Source: Rubripirellula sp. (lineage in GTDB: Bacteria; Planctomycetota; Planctomycetia; Pirellulales; Pirellulaceae). Taken from it: a DNA stretch of 45,272 nt. The position numbers and the translations under genes are program-made. The notes under the pieces are model-generated. The model ran no database searches, was not told the DNA's origin, and worked only from the letters and a program-made list of their open reading frames with translations. Within the stretch, counting starts at the first letter, position 1; each line of letters starts with the position of its first letter. The stretch is from the NCBI GenBank assembly GCA_012270065.1, contig JAAXJB010000039.1:213550-258821 (forward strand). The letters are read 5' to 3'. Positions 35,372-43,646 of the stretch are shown here, piece by piece.

Positions 35372-36808
35372 TCAGGAATACAGCTGAATGGTTTTTATGA
35401 TGTCATCCAGCTCATTGGGCACAGCAACCGCACGATTGGCATGACTGGCCTTCTGCACACCACGGCTCCCCAGCGTTTCATTGAACACTTGCTGATCGGT
35501 CGTGTGATACGCAACTGTGGCAGTTGGATCTTTCAGTTCATGACCTGTGAGAATACAGACCACTCTGTCACTGGGTGCGATGACTCCCTCCCTGCGTAAC
35601 ATTCTCGCCCCAGCCACACTGGCGGCAGATGCTGGCTCACACCCGAAGCCGCCAGCGCCAACTTTCGACTTCGCGTCCAGAATATCCTGATCATCCACCT
35701 GCCGCACCACTCCATCCATGAATTCAAGAGCCCTGAGACACTTCTTCAAGTTCACAGGACGGTTGATCTCGATTGCGCTGGCAATCGTGTCTGCCTTCTT
35801 GCCTTCTCGATCCATTTCGTCGTTGTATTTGACGATGGGATCCATGTCCACATTCCCACCGTTCCAACGGACGCTCCGCCGCTCATAAAGCTCATACAGA
35901 GTATCTGCACCTGCAGCATTGATGACGGCCAGCCTTGGTACACGATCGATCAAACCATGCGCCTTCAATTCCATGAAAGCTTTTCCAAACGCACTGCTGT
36001 TCCCGAGGTTACCTCCGGGCACCACGATCCAGTCTGGCACTTCCCAGCGGAGGGCTTCGAGAACACGGAACATGATTGTCTTCTGTCCCTCCAGACGGAA
36101 CGGGTTCACGCTGTTCACAAGATAGATGCCAAGTTCCCGTGATACCTGCCTGACCCTGATCATTGCATCGTCAAAGTCACCAGCTATCTGGACGGTCAAA
36201 GCTCCGTAGTCCAGAGCCTGGCTCAATTTGCCATACGAGATTTTGCCGCTGCCAATGAAAATGAGGGCTCTCATCAATTGGGTTGCGCTGCAATACAGCG
36301 CCAGCGAAGCGCTGGTATTTCCTGTGCTAGCGCAAGCTGCCCTTTTCGCTCCCATCATGTTCGCATGAGTTACCGCTGCGCACATTCCGTTGTCTTTGAA
36401 GCTGCCAGAAGGATTCATCCCCTCATACTGCAAGTGCAAGCGGCCTCGATCCATGCCGACGTAATCACCGACCAAGTCAGTTTGCTGCAGGAGTGTCTGT
36501 CCCTCACCAACGGTGATCAGTTCTTTTTGTGCGGCGAAGGGTAGCAATTCATGAAATCGCCATACCCCACTGAAACGCACGGGGTTCGTTCGCTCACTCC
36601 AGGTAGCCTCAAACTCTTTCAGGGACGATGGTACTGCCGCGCGATCCCACTGGTAATCGATATCGAGTAGATCACCACATTTATCACAGGATGTGCGCAC
36701 GCTCCTCGCCTCGTAAGTTGCACCACACCTCGGATTGATGCAGCGCTGGAAAGCGAGATCAGTTTGAATCGCGTTGTGTTCTTGGGCGGTCTGCAGCATG
36801 TCTGTCAC
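35372..36808 (-). CDS. thrC: Threonine synthase with N-terminal zinc-ribbon-like segment
   Basis: PLP enzyme converting O-phosphohomoserine to threonine. The N-terminus has [22 protein letters not shown], four cysteines that may bind zinc, as in many short-type threonine synthases. PLP-Lys is in [11 protein letters not shown], the glycine-rich phosphate loop is [15 protein letters not shown], and [12 protein letters not shown] lines the cofactor. 478 aa. The frame starts at GTG 36808; ATG 36799 is an equally possible start three codons later. It is upstream of dapB on the same strand with 138 bp between and divergent from lspA. Confidence 0.92.
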   Translation of the reverse strand: MTDMLQTAQEHNAIQTDLAFQRCINPRCGATYEARSVRTSCDKCGDLLDIDYQWDRAAVPSSLKEFEATWSERTNPVRFSGVWRFHELLPFAAQKELITVGEGQTLLQQTDLVGDYVGMDRGRLHLQYEGMNPSGSFKDNGMCAAVTHANMMGAKRAACASTGNTSASLALYCSATQLMRALIFIGSGKISYGKLSQALDYGALTVQIAGDFDDAMIRVRQVSRELGIYLVNSVNPFRLEGQKTIMFRVLEALRWEVPDWIVVPGGNLGNSSAFGKAFMELKAHGLIDRVPRLAVINAAGADTLYELYERRSVRWNGGNVDMDPIVKYNDEMDREGKKADTIASAIEINRPVNLKKCLRALEFMDGVVRQVDDQDILDAKSKVGAGGFGCEPASAASVAGARMLRREGVIAPSDRVVCILTGHELKDPTATVAYHTTDQQVFNETLGSRGVQKASHANRAVAVPNELDDIIKTIQLYS

Positions 36809-37023
36809 ATGAATATTGCAAAAGAATCGTCAATGATGAGGCTCGGGTCTAACAGGACAATAGATCGGCAATGCGACCCCGTGACTCGATCTGCGTTTGG
36901 TCCAGGTGAGAAAATGTACGGAAGATCTCGGTTGAATTGGTAAATTCGACTGGGCAAGAACCCCAAGGTATTCTAACGTCCAATCCGTTTTCGTCCCCAG
37001 TCCTTTTCCCACCATCGCATGTC

Positions 37024-37782
37024 ATGGACGGATCTACCGCAAAGCCAGAACCAGCCTCGAAGCAGCTGGACTCAGCTCCATCTGGGCATTCCGAGCACAC
37101 GGATGACCCCGATTCGCCCATTCTTTCAGGGAAATCTGGGCCCGGTCCAGTGCTGCCACCATCGCGTTTCATTCTGTTTTTCAGCTTGGCAGTCACCGGC
37201 GGCATCGCCGATCTCTTGTCAAAATCGTTTATTTTCCGCTGGCGAGGACTGCCGGGTCAGAAGGACATTTGGTGGGTTATCGACGGATACCTCGGAATTG
37301 AAACTGCCGTCAACATTGGGGCGGTCTTCGGCTTGGGAGCGGGAAAAGGAACGATCTTCGCGGCATTTTCAATCGTCGCTGCCATCGGCATTTGTATCTG
37401 GCTCTTCTGGTTCAAAGCCGCTGTCTCGCTCTGGCTCACCACCGCATTAGGACTCGTCAGCGGCGGGATCATTGGCAATCTCTATGATCGCCTCGGGCTG
37501 TGGTGGGTTGACGAACAGGGCTATTTCATTGAATGGCAAAGCGGTGTCCGGGATTGGATTCTGTTTCAGATTCCGGGCATTCCATTCTTGGATCCATGGC
37601 CAAATTTCAATATTGCTGACAGTCTGCTGGTGGTTGGGGCAGGCATGCTGCTCTACCAGTCTTTTTTTCCGGGGAATATCACTGACACCAAAGAAGAAGT
37701 GGGATCTACCGAAGAACTGGGATCTACCAAAGAACAACGGGAGATCCATCCTGCATCCAAAAGCGGCGGTGGGACCGACTGA
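37024..37782 (+). CDS. lspA: Lipoprotein signal peptidase (SPase II) with extended ends
   Basis: Membrane aspartyl protease cutting prolipoproteins at the lipobox Cys. The catalytic Asp pair is visible: Asp155 in GNLYDRLG and Asp199 in NFNIADS; ETAVNIGAVFGLG is the conserved loop before them. Four transmembrane segments span about residues 50-220. Compared with a usual ~165-aa LspA, this has a ~45-residue Ser/Pro-rich N-terminal extension and a charged C-terminal tail of ~35 residues coded partly by 18-bp repeats. ATG 37024 is chosen; the frame extends to a GTG/ATG-type start near 36937. It would process the DUF1080 lipoprotein found in this window. Confidence 0.9.
   Translation: MDGSTAKPEPASKQLDSAPSGHSEHTDDPDSPILSGKSGPGPVLPPSRFILFFSLAVTGGIADLLSKSFIFRWRGLPGQKDIWWVIDGYLGIETAVNIGAVFGLGAGKGTIFAAFSIVAAIGICIWLFWFKAAVSLWLTTALGLVSGGIIGNLYDRLGLWWVDEQGYFIEWQSGVRDWILFQIPGIPFLDPWPNFNIADSLLVVGAGMLLYQSFFPGNITDTKEEVGSTEELGSTKEQREIHPASKSGGGTD
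37693..37735. repeat. 18-bp tandem repeat in the 3' end of lspA
   Basis: GAAGAAGTGGGATCTACC, GAAGAACTGGGATCTACC and a partial third unit AAAGAAC. In frame, encoding EEVGSTEELGST, so it extends the cytoplasmic tail of LspA without breaking the reading frame. Slipped-strand expansion could vary its length. Confidence 0.9.
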
Positions 37783-37785
37783 CCT

Positions 37786-37802
37786 GCCAGCCGGCCGCTG
37801 GC
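37786..37802 (+). other. Inverted repeat just after lspA
   Basis: GCCAGC and GCTGGC pair around a CGGCC loop directly after the lspA stop codon. There is no T tract after it, so it is not a standard terminator. It could protect the 3' end of the mRNA or be a pause site. Confidence 0.35.
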
Positions 37803-37978
37803 TCCCCTGATTTCCTCGGATGGAGCATCAAGCTGGCTACTTTGATCATCATCATCGAACCGTAAAATCGCCGTTGGCAAGCCGGATCACAAAAAAGTCT
37901 GCGAGGACAGATTTTCCTTTGAATTCACTGGTTCAATTCTGCTCAAACCACCCACGCTACCCCTCAAAAGAACCATCC

Positions 37979-38815
37979 ATGAACCTCAATCACGGCAGAA
38001 ATGAAGACCCTTCGTCATGGAAATCCGACCACGACGGCAGATTGCTCGCCCTGATTGACATCTCCCAAAGAGCAGGCAGGCACACGCTCAACTACTTTCG
38101 TTGCAGCGACCTGATTGTTGATGCAAAGGCCGATGACTCCCCGGTGACGGTTGCTGACCGCGAAGCTGAGCAGTTGGTTCGGGATGAAATCGGAGCTCGT
38201 TTTCCGGACGATACGATTCAAGGTGAAGAATTCTCAGAGCAAGCCGGAACATCGCGATATCGATGGGTCGTGGACCCGATTGATGGCACGAAGTCTTTTG
38301 TTTGCGGCGTTCCGCTGTACTCGACACTGCTTGCTTTGGAGGTTGAGGGAGAACCACTTGCCGGTGTCATCTTCATTCCTGCGTTGGATGAAATCGCGGT
38401 AGCTTCGCAGGGCAAAGGCTGCTGGTATCGGAAATCTTCGGAGGCAGCCTGGGAAAAAGCCACTGTCTCAAACAAGTCAGACCTCAGCAAAGCTGTGTTT
38501 GTTACGAGTCAAGTCGATTCATTCGATTCACGTGGAGCAGAAAAAGCCTACAAGCGGCTTGAAGAGGCATGCTGGCTGACTCGGAGTTGGGGTGATGGAT
38601 ACGGCTACCTGATGGTGGCGACGGGCAGGGCGGATGTCATGGTCGATCCCGAATGCAACGCATGGGATGTCGCAGCGATTCTGCCAGTCGTCTCAGAAGC
38701 TGGCGGCAAGTTTACGGATTGGTCTGGAAATGCCACGACGAGGGGCGGGGACGGGGTCGGATCCAACGCTACCCTCCACGAACAGGTTCTCTCAGCGCTG
38801 CGGAACGTCCACTAG
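37979..38815 (+). CDS. hisN: Inositol monophosphatase family protein, HisN-like histidinol-phosphatase
   Basis: Mg-dependent phosphatase. Signatures: PVTVADREAE, the Glu pair in IQGEEF, the first metal motif WVVDPIDGTKSFV and the second DPECNAWDVAAILPVVSEAGG. The Thr-Lys-Ser-Phe form of the first motif and WGDGYGYLMVATGRADVMVD are typical of the HisN branch that hydrolyses L-histidinol phosphate. The window's hisB lacks a phosphatase domain, so this gene is a reasonable supplier of that step, though it is 10 kb away and the same fold acts on inositol phosphate, PAP or FBP. ATG 37979 gives 278 aa; the upstream open frame to 37820 is not family-like. Confidence 0.85.
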   Translation: MNLNHGRNEDPSSWKSDHDGRLLALIDISQRAGRHTLNYFRCSDLIVDAKADDSPVTVADREAEQLVRDEIGARFPDDTIQGEEFSEQAGTSRYRWVVDPIDGTKSFVCGVPLYSTLLALEVEGEPLAGVIFIPALDEIAVASQGKGCWYRKSSEAAWEKATVSNKSDLSKAVFVTSQVDSFDSRGAEKAYKRLEEACWLTRSWGDGYGYLMVATGRADVMVDPECNAWDVAAILPVVSEAGGKFTDWSGNATTRGGDGVGSNATLHEQVLSALRNVH

Positions 38816-38993
38816 CGGCCGGAATTACGCAAGAAAGCGTTGGAAATTGCGGCATGGACTCCATTTACAAAACGAGCCCTCGAAGCGTACACTGTCGCGT
38901 TGCCGGGCCACACCACGCCGAAAACCAGTGGATGTTCTTCTGTTCAGTGGTCCGCCAGCGGCAGCTGCCGCCAGTGCTTTGGTCCCCCGTTTC

Positions 38994-39032
38994 GTGTTGA
39001 ATCCTTGTGTTGAATCCTCGTGTTTGAGTCCC
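38994..39032 (+). repeat. Triple 13-bp repeat carrying the ffh start codon
   Basis: GTGTTGAATCCTT (38994-39006), GTGTTGAATCCTC (39007-39019) and the diverged GTGTTTGAGTCCC (39020-39032). Each unit starts with GTG; only the third is in frame with Ffh (GTG TTT GAG TCC). No Shine-Dalgarno is present near it. Confidence 0.9.
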
Positions 39033-40492
39033 TTTCTGACGGTTTGCAGTCGGCTTTCAAGAGTTTGTCCGGAAAGGGCAAGCTGACTGAAAGCAATATG
39101 CGCGAAGGGCTCGACATCGTTCAAAAGGCGATGCTTGAGGCTGATGTCAGCTATCAGGTCGTACAGGACTTCATGTCGCAGGTGACGGAGCGAGCACTCG
39201 GGAAACGCGTGCTGTTAAGTCTTCGACCTCAGGACGAGTTGGTCAACATCGTCCACAGTGAACTGGTCTCGATATTGGGGCCAGTCGACCCGTCGCTGCA
39301 TCTGAAGAAGGACGGCCCAACCATCATCATGCTCTGCGGACTGCAGGGTAGCGGAAAGACGACAACCTGCGGCAAGCTGGCCCAGTTGTTGAAAGAAGAA
39401 AACATCAAACCACTTCTGGTCGCAGCTGATTTGCAGCGGCCTGCTGCGATCGACCAACTGCACGTGATCGGCGATCAATTGGGTGTGCCCGTCTACAGTG
39501 ACAGGGAAAACCCCAACCCGGTCAAAGTGTGCCAAGCTGGCGTGGCCAAAGCAAAAGCAGAAGACGCTCGCGTTGTGATTCTGGATACTGCAGGTCGCCT
39601 CGCGATTGATGAAGAGTTGATGGCTGAATTGCAGCGCATCGACAAACGCGTTGGCCCGGATCAGGTTTATCTGGTTGTCGATGGCATGACTGGCCAGGAC
39701 GCCGTGAACAGTGCCGGTGCGTTCAACGAGGCGTTGGAACTTGACGGCGTCATCATGACCAAGTTGGACGGTGATGCACGCGGTGGTGCTTTGCTCTCCG
39801 TCAAACATGTCACGGGTGTACCCATCAAATTCATCGGCACCGGTGAACACTTTGATGCGCTCGAGCCATTCCGCCCCGAAGGCATGGCCGGACGTATTCT
39901 CGACATGGGTGACATCGTTGCCGCGGCACGTGAAGCGCACCGAATCGTTGATGAGAAAGAACGTGAGGAACTCGAAGCGAAAATGGCTTCTGGTGATTTC
40001 ACGCTTGATGACTTCAAGACGATGATGGAAAAGGTTGCCAAACCCGGCCTGATGGGAAAGATGATGGGGTTGATGCCGGGCATGGGGCAATTCAAGGATG
40101 TACTTGAAAGCGAAGAAGCAGCGGGCGGAATCCGCCAAACCATTGGTGCCATCAACAGCATGACAATGGAAGAACGCAGGAACCCGAAGATCATTGATGC
40201 CCAGCGGCGTAATCGCATTGCCAACGGAGCAGGCGTTCAAACCCCAGTCATTTCACAACTGATAAAACAATTTGATGTCATGAAGCCCCTCATGCAGGGC
40301 ATGGCCGGCAAGGGCGCTGGTGATCGCATGAAAATGATGCAGCAACTGCAAGCCAGCGGAGCAATGAATGACCCCAGCATGCAGGGCATGAGAGTCAAAA
40401 AGGGCACAGGCAAACGCCTCACGAGTGCAGAAAAAGCAAAACAGAAAAAGATACGTGATAAAATGAAACGCAAAATGAAGCGAAAGCGTTAG
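39020..40492 (+). CDS. ffh: Signal recognition particle protein Ffh
   Basis: SRP54-type GTPase that, with SRP RNA, targets nascent membrane and exported proteins to FtsY. Order: N domain with LTESNMREGLDIVQKAMLEADV; G domain with G1 GLQGSGKTTT, DLQRPAAIDQL, G3 LDTAGRL, G4 TKLDGDARGG and the closing GTGEHFDALEPF; then the Met-rich M domain (MMGLMPGMGQF onwards) with a basic tail. 490 aa. Start is GTG 39020, inside a triple repeat and without a Shine-Dalgarno. It opens the conserved ffh-rpsP-trmD-rplS group. Confidence 0.96.
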   Translation: MFESLSDGLQSAFKSLSGKGKLTESNMREGLDIVQKAMLEADVSYQVVQDFMSQVTERALGKRVLLSLRPQDELVNIVHSELVSILGPVDPSLHLKKDGPTIIMLCGLQGSGKTTTCGKLAQLLKEENIKPLLVAADLQRPAAIDQLHVIGDQLGVPVYSDRENPNPVKVCQAGVAKAKAEDARVVILDTAGRLAIDEELMAELQRIDKRVGPDQVYLVVDGMTGQDAVNSAGAFNEALELDGVIMTKLDGDARGGALLSVKHVTGVPIKFIGTGEHFDALEPFRPEGMAGRILDMGDIVAAAREAHRIVDEKEREELEAKMASGDFTLDDFKTMMEKVAKPGLMGKMMGLMPGMGQFKDVLESEEAAGGIRQTIGAINSMTMEERRNPKIIDAQRRNRIANGAGVQTPVISQLIKQFDVMKPLMQGMAGKGAGDRMKMMQQLQASGAMNDPSMQGMRVKKGTGKRLTSAEKAKQKKIRDKMKRKMKRKR

Positions 40493-40513
40493 TCGCGTAG
40501 ATGACAAATAAAT

Positions 40514-40567
40514 TGCCGGGTGTACCGGCATCGACCCGGCATTGAAAATCAGATTTTGAGATTCAAT
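40514..40567 (+). promoter_or_regulatory. Nested inverted repeats between ffh and rpsP
   Basis: Outer stem TGCCGGGT (40514-40521) pairs with ACCCGGCA (40534-40541). Within it GCCGG (40515-40519) can instead pair with CCGGC (40525-40529). Next, ATTGAA (40541-40546) pairs with TTCAAT (40562-40567), or AAAAT (40545-40549) with ATTTT (40553-40557). Alternative folds in front of a ribosomal protein gene suggest attenuation or autoregulation; no U tract follows the GC stem directly. Confidence 0.4.
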
Positions 40568-40619
40568 CCCAGGAAGTCGGACTGGAAGTTGATTACCAAC
40601 ACTTTGGAGAAAAAGCCGC

Positions 40620-41081
40620 ATGGCAGTCAGAATCAGAATGAAAAAGATGGGCCGAACCCATCGACCGTTTTTTCGGGTTTGTGCGATGGACAAACGAAGC
40701 CCTCGTGACGGGCGCGTCATCGAGGAACTTGGCACCTACGACCCGATGTGCCCTGAAACCGATGCTCGTGTCACACTGAAATCCGAACGCATTGATTATT
40801 GGCTCAGCGTTGGTGCTCAACCCAGTGACAAAGTAGCAACTCTGATCAAGAAATACGGAACCAATGGCAGCCATCTGGAAGCCCAGAAGGAAGCGTTGGA
40901 ACGCCTCAGCAAGCGAAAGGATTACACGCCTGCTCCGGCACCAGCCAAGCCAGCCAAGAAAGAAAAAGAAGAAGCGAAGGCCGAAGCCGATTCAGAGCCG
41001 GAAGAGAGTGGTGAAGAGACCGCTGCCGAACCAGCCGCTGAAGCCGACGACGCCTCCACGGATGAAACAGCAAGCGAGTGA
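40620..41081 (+). CDS. rpsP: 30S ribosomal protein S16 with acidic C-terminal tail
   Basis: S16 core spans about residues 1-90: MAVRIRMKKMGRTHRPFFRV, SPRDGRVIEELGTYDP and the helix ERIDYWLSVGAQPSD. The remaining ~60 residues are a low-complexity Ala/Glu/Lys/Pro tail (PAPAPAKPAKK, then EEESG-like acid runs). 153 aa against ~82 in E. coli; long acidic S16 tails are seen in other planctomycetes. GGAG lies about 11 nt before the ATG. The 111-bp gap after it, where rimM usually sits, holds no gene. Confidence 0.96.
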   Translation: MAVRIRMKKMGRTHRPFFRVCAMDKRSPRDGRVIEELGTYDPMCPETDARVTLKSERIDYWLSVGAQPSDKVATLIKKYGTNGSHLEAQKEALERLSKRKDYTPAPAPAKPAKKEKEEAKAEADSEPEESGEETAAEPAAEADDASTDETASE

Positions 41082-41192
41082 TCGTAGCGACGCATGGTGC
41101 AGCAAAGGAAGTGAGCGGGCACAACCGATTTTCAAAGGGAAGAAACTAGCCCCAGACTCTGTTGTGTTACTTCACTGATTTAAGCAACTATC

Positions 41193-41921
41193 ATGCGTTT
41201 CGACATCATCACGCTGTTTCCTTCGATCTTCGATGGATACCTGACGCAAGGACTTCTTGCAAAGGCAATCCAGCGAGATCTGGTCCAAATCGAGCAGCAC
41301 AACCTGCGAGACTGGGCTCCCGAAACTCCTCACCGTCCTGTCGATGACAAGCCTTTTGGAGGAGGGCCGGGAATGCTGATCCAAGTCGAACCCACGGTCA
41401 ACTGTGTCGAAGCAGTCGAGGCCATGGATTCAAAACCGGCTCGAAGAGTGCTATTGACCCCCCAGGGGAAGACGCTCAACCAGCCAATGGCTGAAAACTT
41501 TGCGACCAGCCAACGCATGATTGTGCTTTGCGGTCGCTACGAAGGATTCGACCAACGGGTTGTCGACATTTTACAGCCTGAGGAGGTCAGCATCGGTGAT
41601 TTCGTCTTGAACGGAGGCGAAGTTGCAGCGATGGTATTAATTGATGCGGTCGTCAGGTTATTGCCTGGCGTCCTTGGAGACGAAAAAAGTAACATTGATG
41701 ATTCGTTTAGTCGGGGCAACCGAATACTCGAATTTCCGCAATACACAAGACCAAGAGAGTTTCGAGGCCACGCCGTACCTGACGTCCTACTGGGCGGAGA
41801 TCACGGTGCAATCGCAAAATGGAGAGCTGAGCAAAGTCATCAGCGCACCAAAGAAAGAAGAGGCGATTTGCTAGCTAAAAAAGACGAGACACTCGATCCA
41901 TCAGATCAAACCGATACATAA
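41193..41921 (+). CDS. trmD: tRNA (guanine37-N1)-methyltransferase
   Basis: SPOUT-fold methyltransferase making m1G37 in tRNAs reading CNN codons, preventing +1 frameshifts. FDIITLFPSIFDGYL, DDKPFGGGPGML, LCGRYEGFDQRV and SIGDFVLNGGEVAAM (the SAM-binding knot) are unmistakable. 242 aa is normal. It follows rpsP after a gap lacking rimM and is 24 bp before rplS, so it is likely in one transcript with both. Confidence 0.97.
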   Translation: MRFDIITLFPSIFDGYLTQGLLAKAIQRDLVQIEQHNLRDWAPETPHRPVDDKPFGGGPGMLIQVEPTVNCVEAVEAMDSKPARRVLLTPQGKTLNQPMAENFATSQRMIVLCGRYEGFDQRVVDILQPEEVSIGDFVLNGGEVAAMVLIDAVVRLLPGVLGDEKSNIDDSFSRGNRILEFPQYTRPREFRGHAVPDVLLGGDHGAIAKWRAEQSHQRTKERRGDLLAKKDETLDPSDQTDT

Positions 41922-41945
41922 AAACCCTTAAAGTGAGTAACTGTT

Positions 41946-42299
41946 ATGTCCCAAGCTATCATGGACTTGGTCGAAAAGACCTCCCTGAAAGAAAATCCAC
42001 CCGAATTCGAGATTGGTGATACCGTTGATGTTCACCTGAAAATTTTGGAGGGCAACAAGGAACGTGTGCAAGTCTTCACAGGTGTTGTGATTGCACGCAG
42101 TGGGAGTGGTAGTCGGGAAATGTTTTCCGTTCGCCGCATCGTTGCCGGTGAAGGTGTCGAACGCAAATTCCCGGTACACAGCCCAAGAATCGAAAAGATT
42201 GAAGTCAAACGCAGTGGTGTCGTTCGTCGTGCCAAGCTTTACTTCCTACGAGACCGCGTTGGCAAGGCCGTACGTTTGAAAGAACGTCGAAGAACCTAG
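41946..42299 (+). CDS. rplS: 50S ribosomal protein L19
   Basis: Bacterial L19, 117 aa, at the interface between ribosomal subunits. Signature text: [56 protein letters not shown] and [19 protein letters not shown]. End gene of ffh-rpsP-trmD-rplS; a small hairpin follows its stop and a strong terminator lies 79 bp downstream. Confidence 0.97.
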   Translation: MSQAIMDLVEKTSLKENPPEFEIGDTVDVHLKILEGNKERVQVFTGVVIARSGSGSREMFSVRRIVAGEGVERKFPVHSPRIEKIEVKRSGVVRRAKLYFLRDRVGKAVRLKERRRT

Positions 42300-42316
42300 A
42301 TCTGGGATTTCCAGAT
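42300..42316 (+). other. Small hairpin right after rplS stop
   Basis: ATCTGG and CCAGAT pair around GATTT directly after the stop codon. Short and without a T tract, so probably not a terminator by itself; it may stabilise the mRNA end or be chance. Confidence 0.3.
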
Positions 42317-42377
42317 GCGGTTTACTTTGGATTCTGCCAAATGTACTGCACCTGCTACCATACATAGACAACCACGC

Positions 42378-42410
42378 GGCGAGACGCATTTGATGTGTCT
42401 CGCCGTTTTT
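42378..42410 (+). terminator. Rho-independent terminator after rplS
   Basis: GGCGAGACGCAT (42378-42389) pairs over 12 bp (one G-T) with ATGTGTCTCGCC (42393-42404) around a TTG loop. It is followed by GTTTTTGTT. This is the clearest terminator of the window and ends the ffh-rpsP-trmD-rplS transcript. Confidence 0.88.
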
Positions 42411-42438
42411 GTTCCCTGTGCCAACCGAGGGAACCGTC

Positions 42439-42897
42439 ATGTGGACTCAGGTCATTTTTCACTGCTGTGAATTCTATCGCAGCGTCCGTTATGGTCGCAT
42501 TGACCCCAATGCAAACACCGGCCAACGTGGTGAACAAGCAGCAGCACGATACTTACGGCAAAGGGGACTGGTAATCGTTTCTGAAAACGAGGCGGATCGT
42601 GCCGGTGAGATCGACTTGATCGCAGTGGATCCGAGAAACCGTACGGTTGTGTTCATTGAAGTCAAAACACACGGCTCTATCAAGCCAGGCCATCCGGCCG
42701 AGCGAGTCGGATCCCAGAAACAAGGCCGCATCACGCGGGCGGCGAGCCGATACCTGAAACGCAAGCGACTTCTCGGAGTCCCTGTACGTTTTGATGTCGT
42801 CGCTATCTGGTGGCCAAATGGACTGACGGCCCCCACGAAAATCAAACACTACGAATCAGCATTTGATGCTGTTGGTGAATATCAGTTTTATTCATAG
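42439..42897 (+). CDS. YraN/UPF0102 family nuclease-like protein
   Basis: 152 aa from ATG 42439, which has GAGGGA about 8 nt upstream; the open frame reaching TTG 42409 runs into the terminator T tract and is rejected. The PD-(D/E)xK nuclease-like core is visible: GQRGEQAAARYLRQRGL, then GEIDLIAVDPRNRTVVFIEVKTH with the Asp, Glu and Lys of the fold. Family role is unknown in most bacteria; linked by position to the ribosomal/tRNA cluster, as in many genomes. The preceding strong terminator means it needs its own promoter or read-through. Confidence 0.87.
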   Translation: MWTQVIFHCCEFYRSVRYGRIDPNANTGQRGEQAAARYLRQRGLVIVSENEADRAGEIDLIAVDPRNRTVVFIEVKTHGSIKPGHPAERVGSQKQGRITRAASRYLKRKRLLGVPVRFDVVAIWWPNGLTAPTKIKHYESAFDAVGEYQFYS

Positions 42898-42915
42898 ATA
42901 TTCAGCAGGTTTTTA

Positions 42916-42938
42916 AGAGGCCGCTTCAGGCTTCCTCT
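42916..42938. other. Imperfect hairpin between convergent yraN and queC
   Basis: AGAGGCC pairs with GG-CTT-CCTCT (bulged) in the 39-bp gap between the two stop codons. Neither strand has a proper T tract after it. Might act weakly in both directions. Confidence 0.3.
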
Positions 42939-43635
42939 AATGGTTGCTCAAGGCAGGATCATTGATGCCATTGGTGGCAAAACCGCGAGCCCTTAAAAGA
43001 CAGGCGTCACAATGCAAGCACGGAACACCACCATCAGCAGGATCGTAACAGGAGAGCGTCATCCCGTAGTCAACGCCTAACTCCATTCCCCGGGCAATGA
43101 TCTCAGCTTTGGTCAAATCAATCAGTGGCGTATGTATTCGCAGACTGCGAGTTTCTTCGACCCCAGCTTTGGTCGCCAAATTGGCCATGTTTTCATAGGC
43201 CTTGATGAATTCCGGACGACAGTCTGGATACCCGCTGTAGTCCAGTGAATTGACACCGATGAAGATATCCCGGGCCTCTACCGTTTCCGCAAAAGCCAAA
43301 GCCAACGAAAGGAACACGGTATTACGAGCAGGAACGTATGTCACGGGAATGCTATCGCCAATTGCTTCCACGGTATCTGACTTTGGAACTTCAATTGCCG
43401 CATCCGTCAGCGCTGAGCCTCCGAATTGCGCCAAGTCGATCTCCACGATCCGATGTGATGCAGCAGCGAATTTCTCCGAAATGAGCTGGGCCCGGTCCAA
43501 TTCGTATTGATGTCGTTGGCCATATCGGAACGCAAGCGTGTGTGCTTCGAATCCTTGGCTTCGGGCGATCGCCAGGCACGTGGCACTGTCCAGACCGCCT
43601 GACAAAAGGATTACCGCACGTTTACTTACTGACAT
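42937..43635 (-). CDS. queC: 7-cyano-7-deazaguanine synthase
   Basis: ATP-dependent enzyme turning 7-carboxy-7-deazaguanine into preQ0, precursor of queuosine in tRNA. PP-loop [15 protein letters not shown] is at the N-terminus; [18 protein letters not shown] and [16 protein letters not shown]-type text ([17 protein letters not shown]) follow. The zinc-binding cysteines are in [17 protein letters not shown] near the C-terminus. ATG 43635 is preferred (AGAAGGA 7-8 nt upstream) over the frame's opening at 43665 inside yhaM. 232 aa. It begins 11 bp after the yhaM stop; other que genes are not here. Confidence 0.96.
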   Translation of the reverse strand: MSVSKRAVILLSGGLDSATCLAIARSQGFEAHTLAFRYGQRHQYELDRAQLISEKFAAASHRIVEIDLAQFGGSALTDAAIEVPKSDTVEAIGDSIPVTYVPARNTVFLSLALAFAETVEARDIFIGVNSLDYSGYPDCRPEFIKAYENMANLATKAGVEETRSLRIHTPLIDLTKAEIIARGMELGVDYGMTLSCYDPADGGVPCLHCDACLLRARGFATNGINDPALSNH

Positions 43636-43646
43636 GAAATTTCCTT

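Noticed and set aside
36909-36975. Promoter for lspA (TTGAAT ... TATTCT)
   Set aside because: Hexamers are about 31 bp apart, far from the 16-18 bp needed.
39215-40240. 341-codon minus-strand frame opposite ffh
   Set aside because: A shadow of the conserved ffh gene; composition (His/Phe-rich) is typical of antisense frames.
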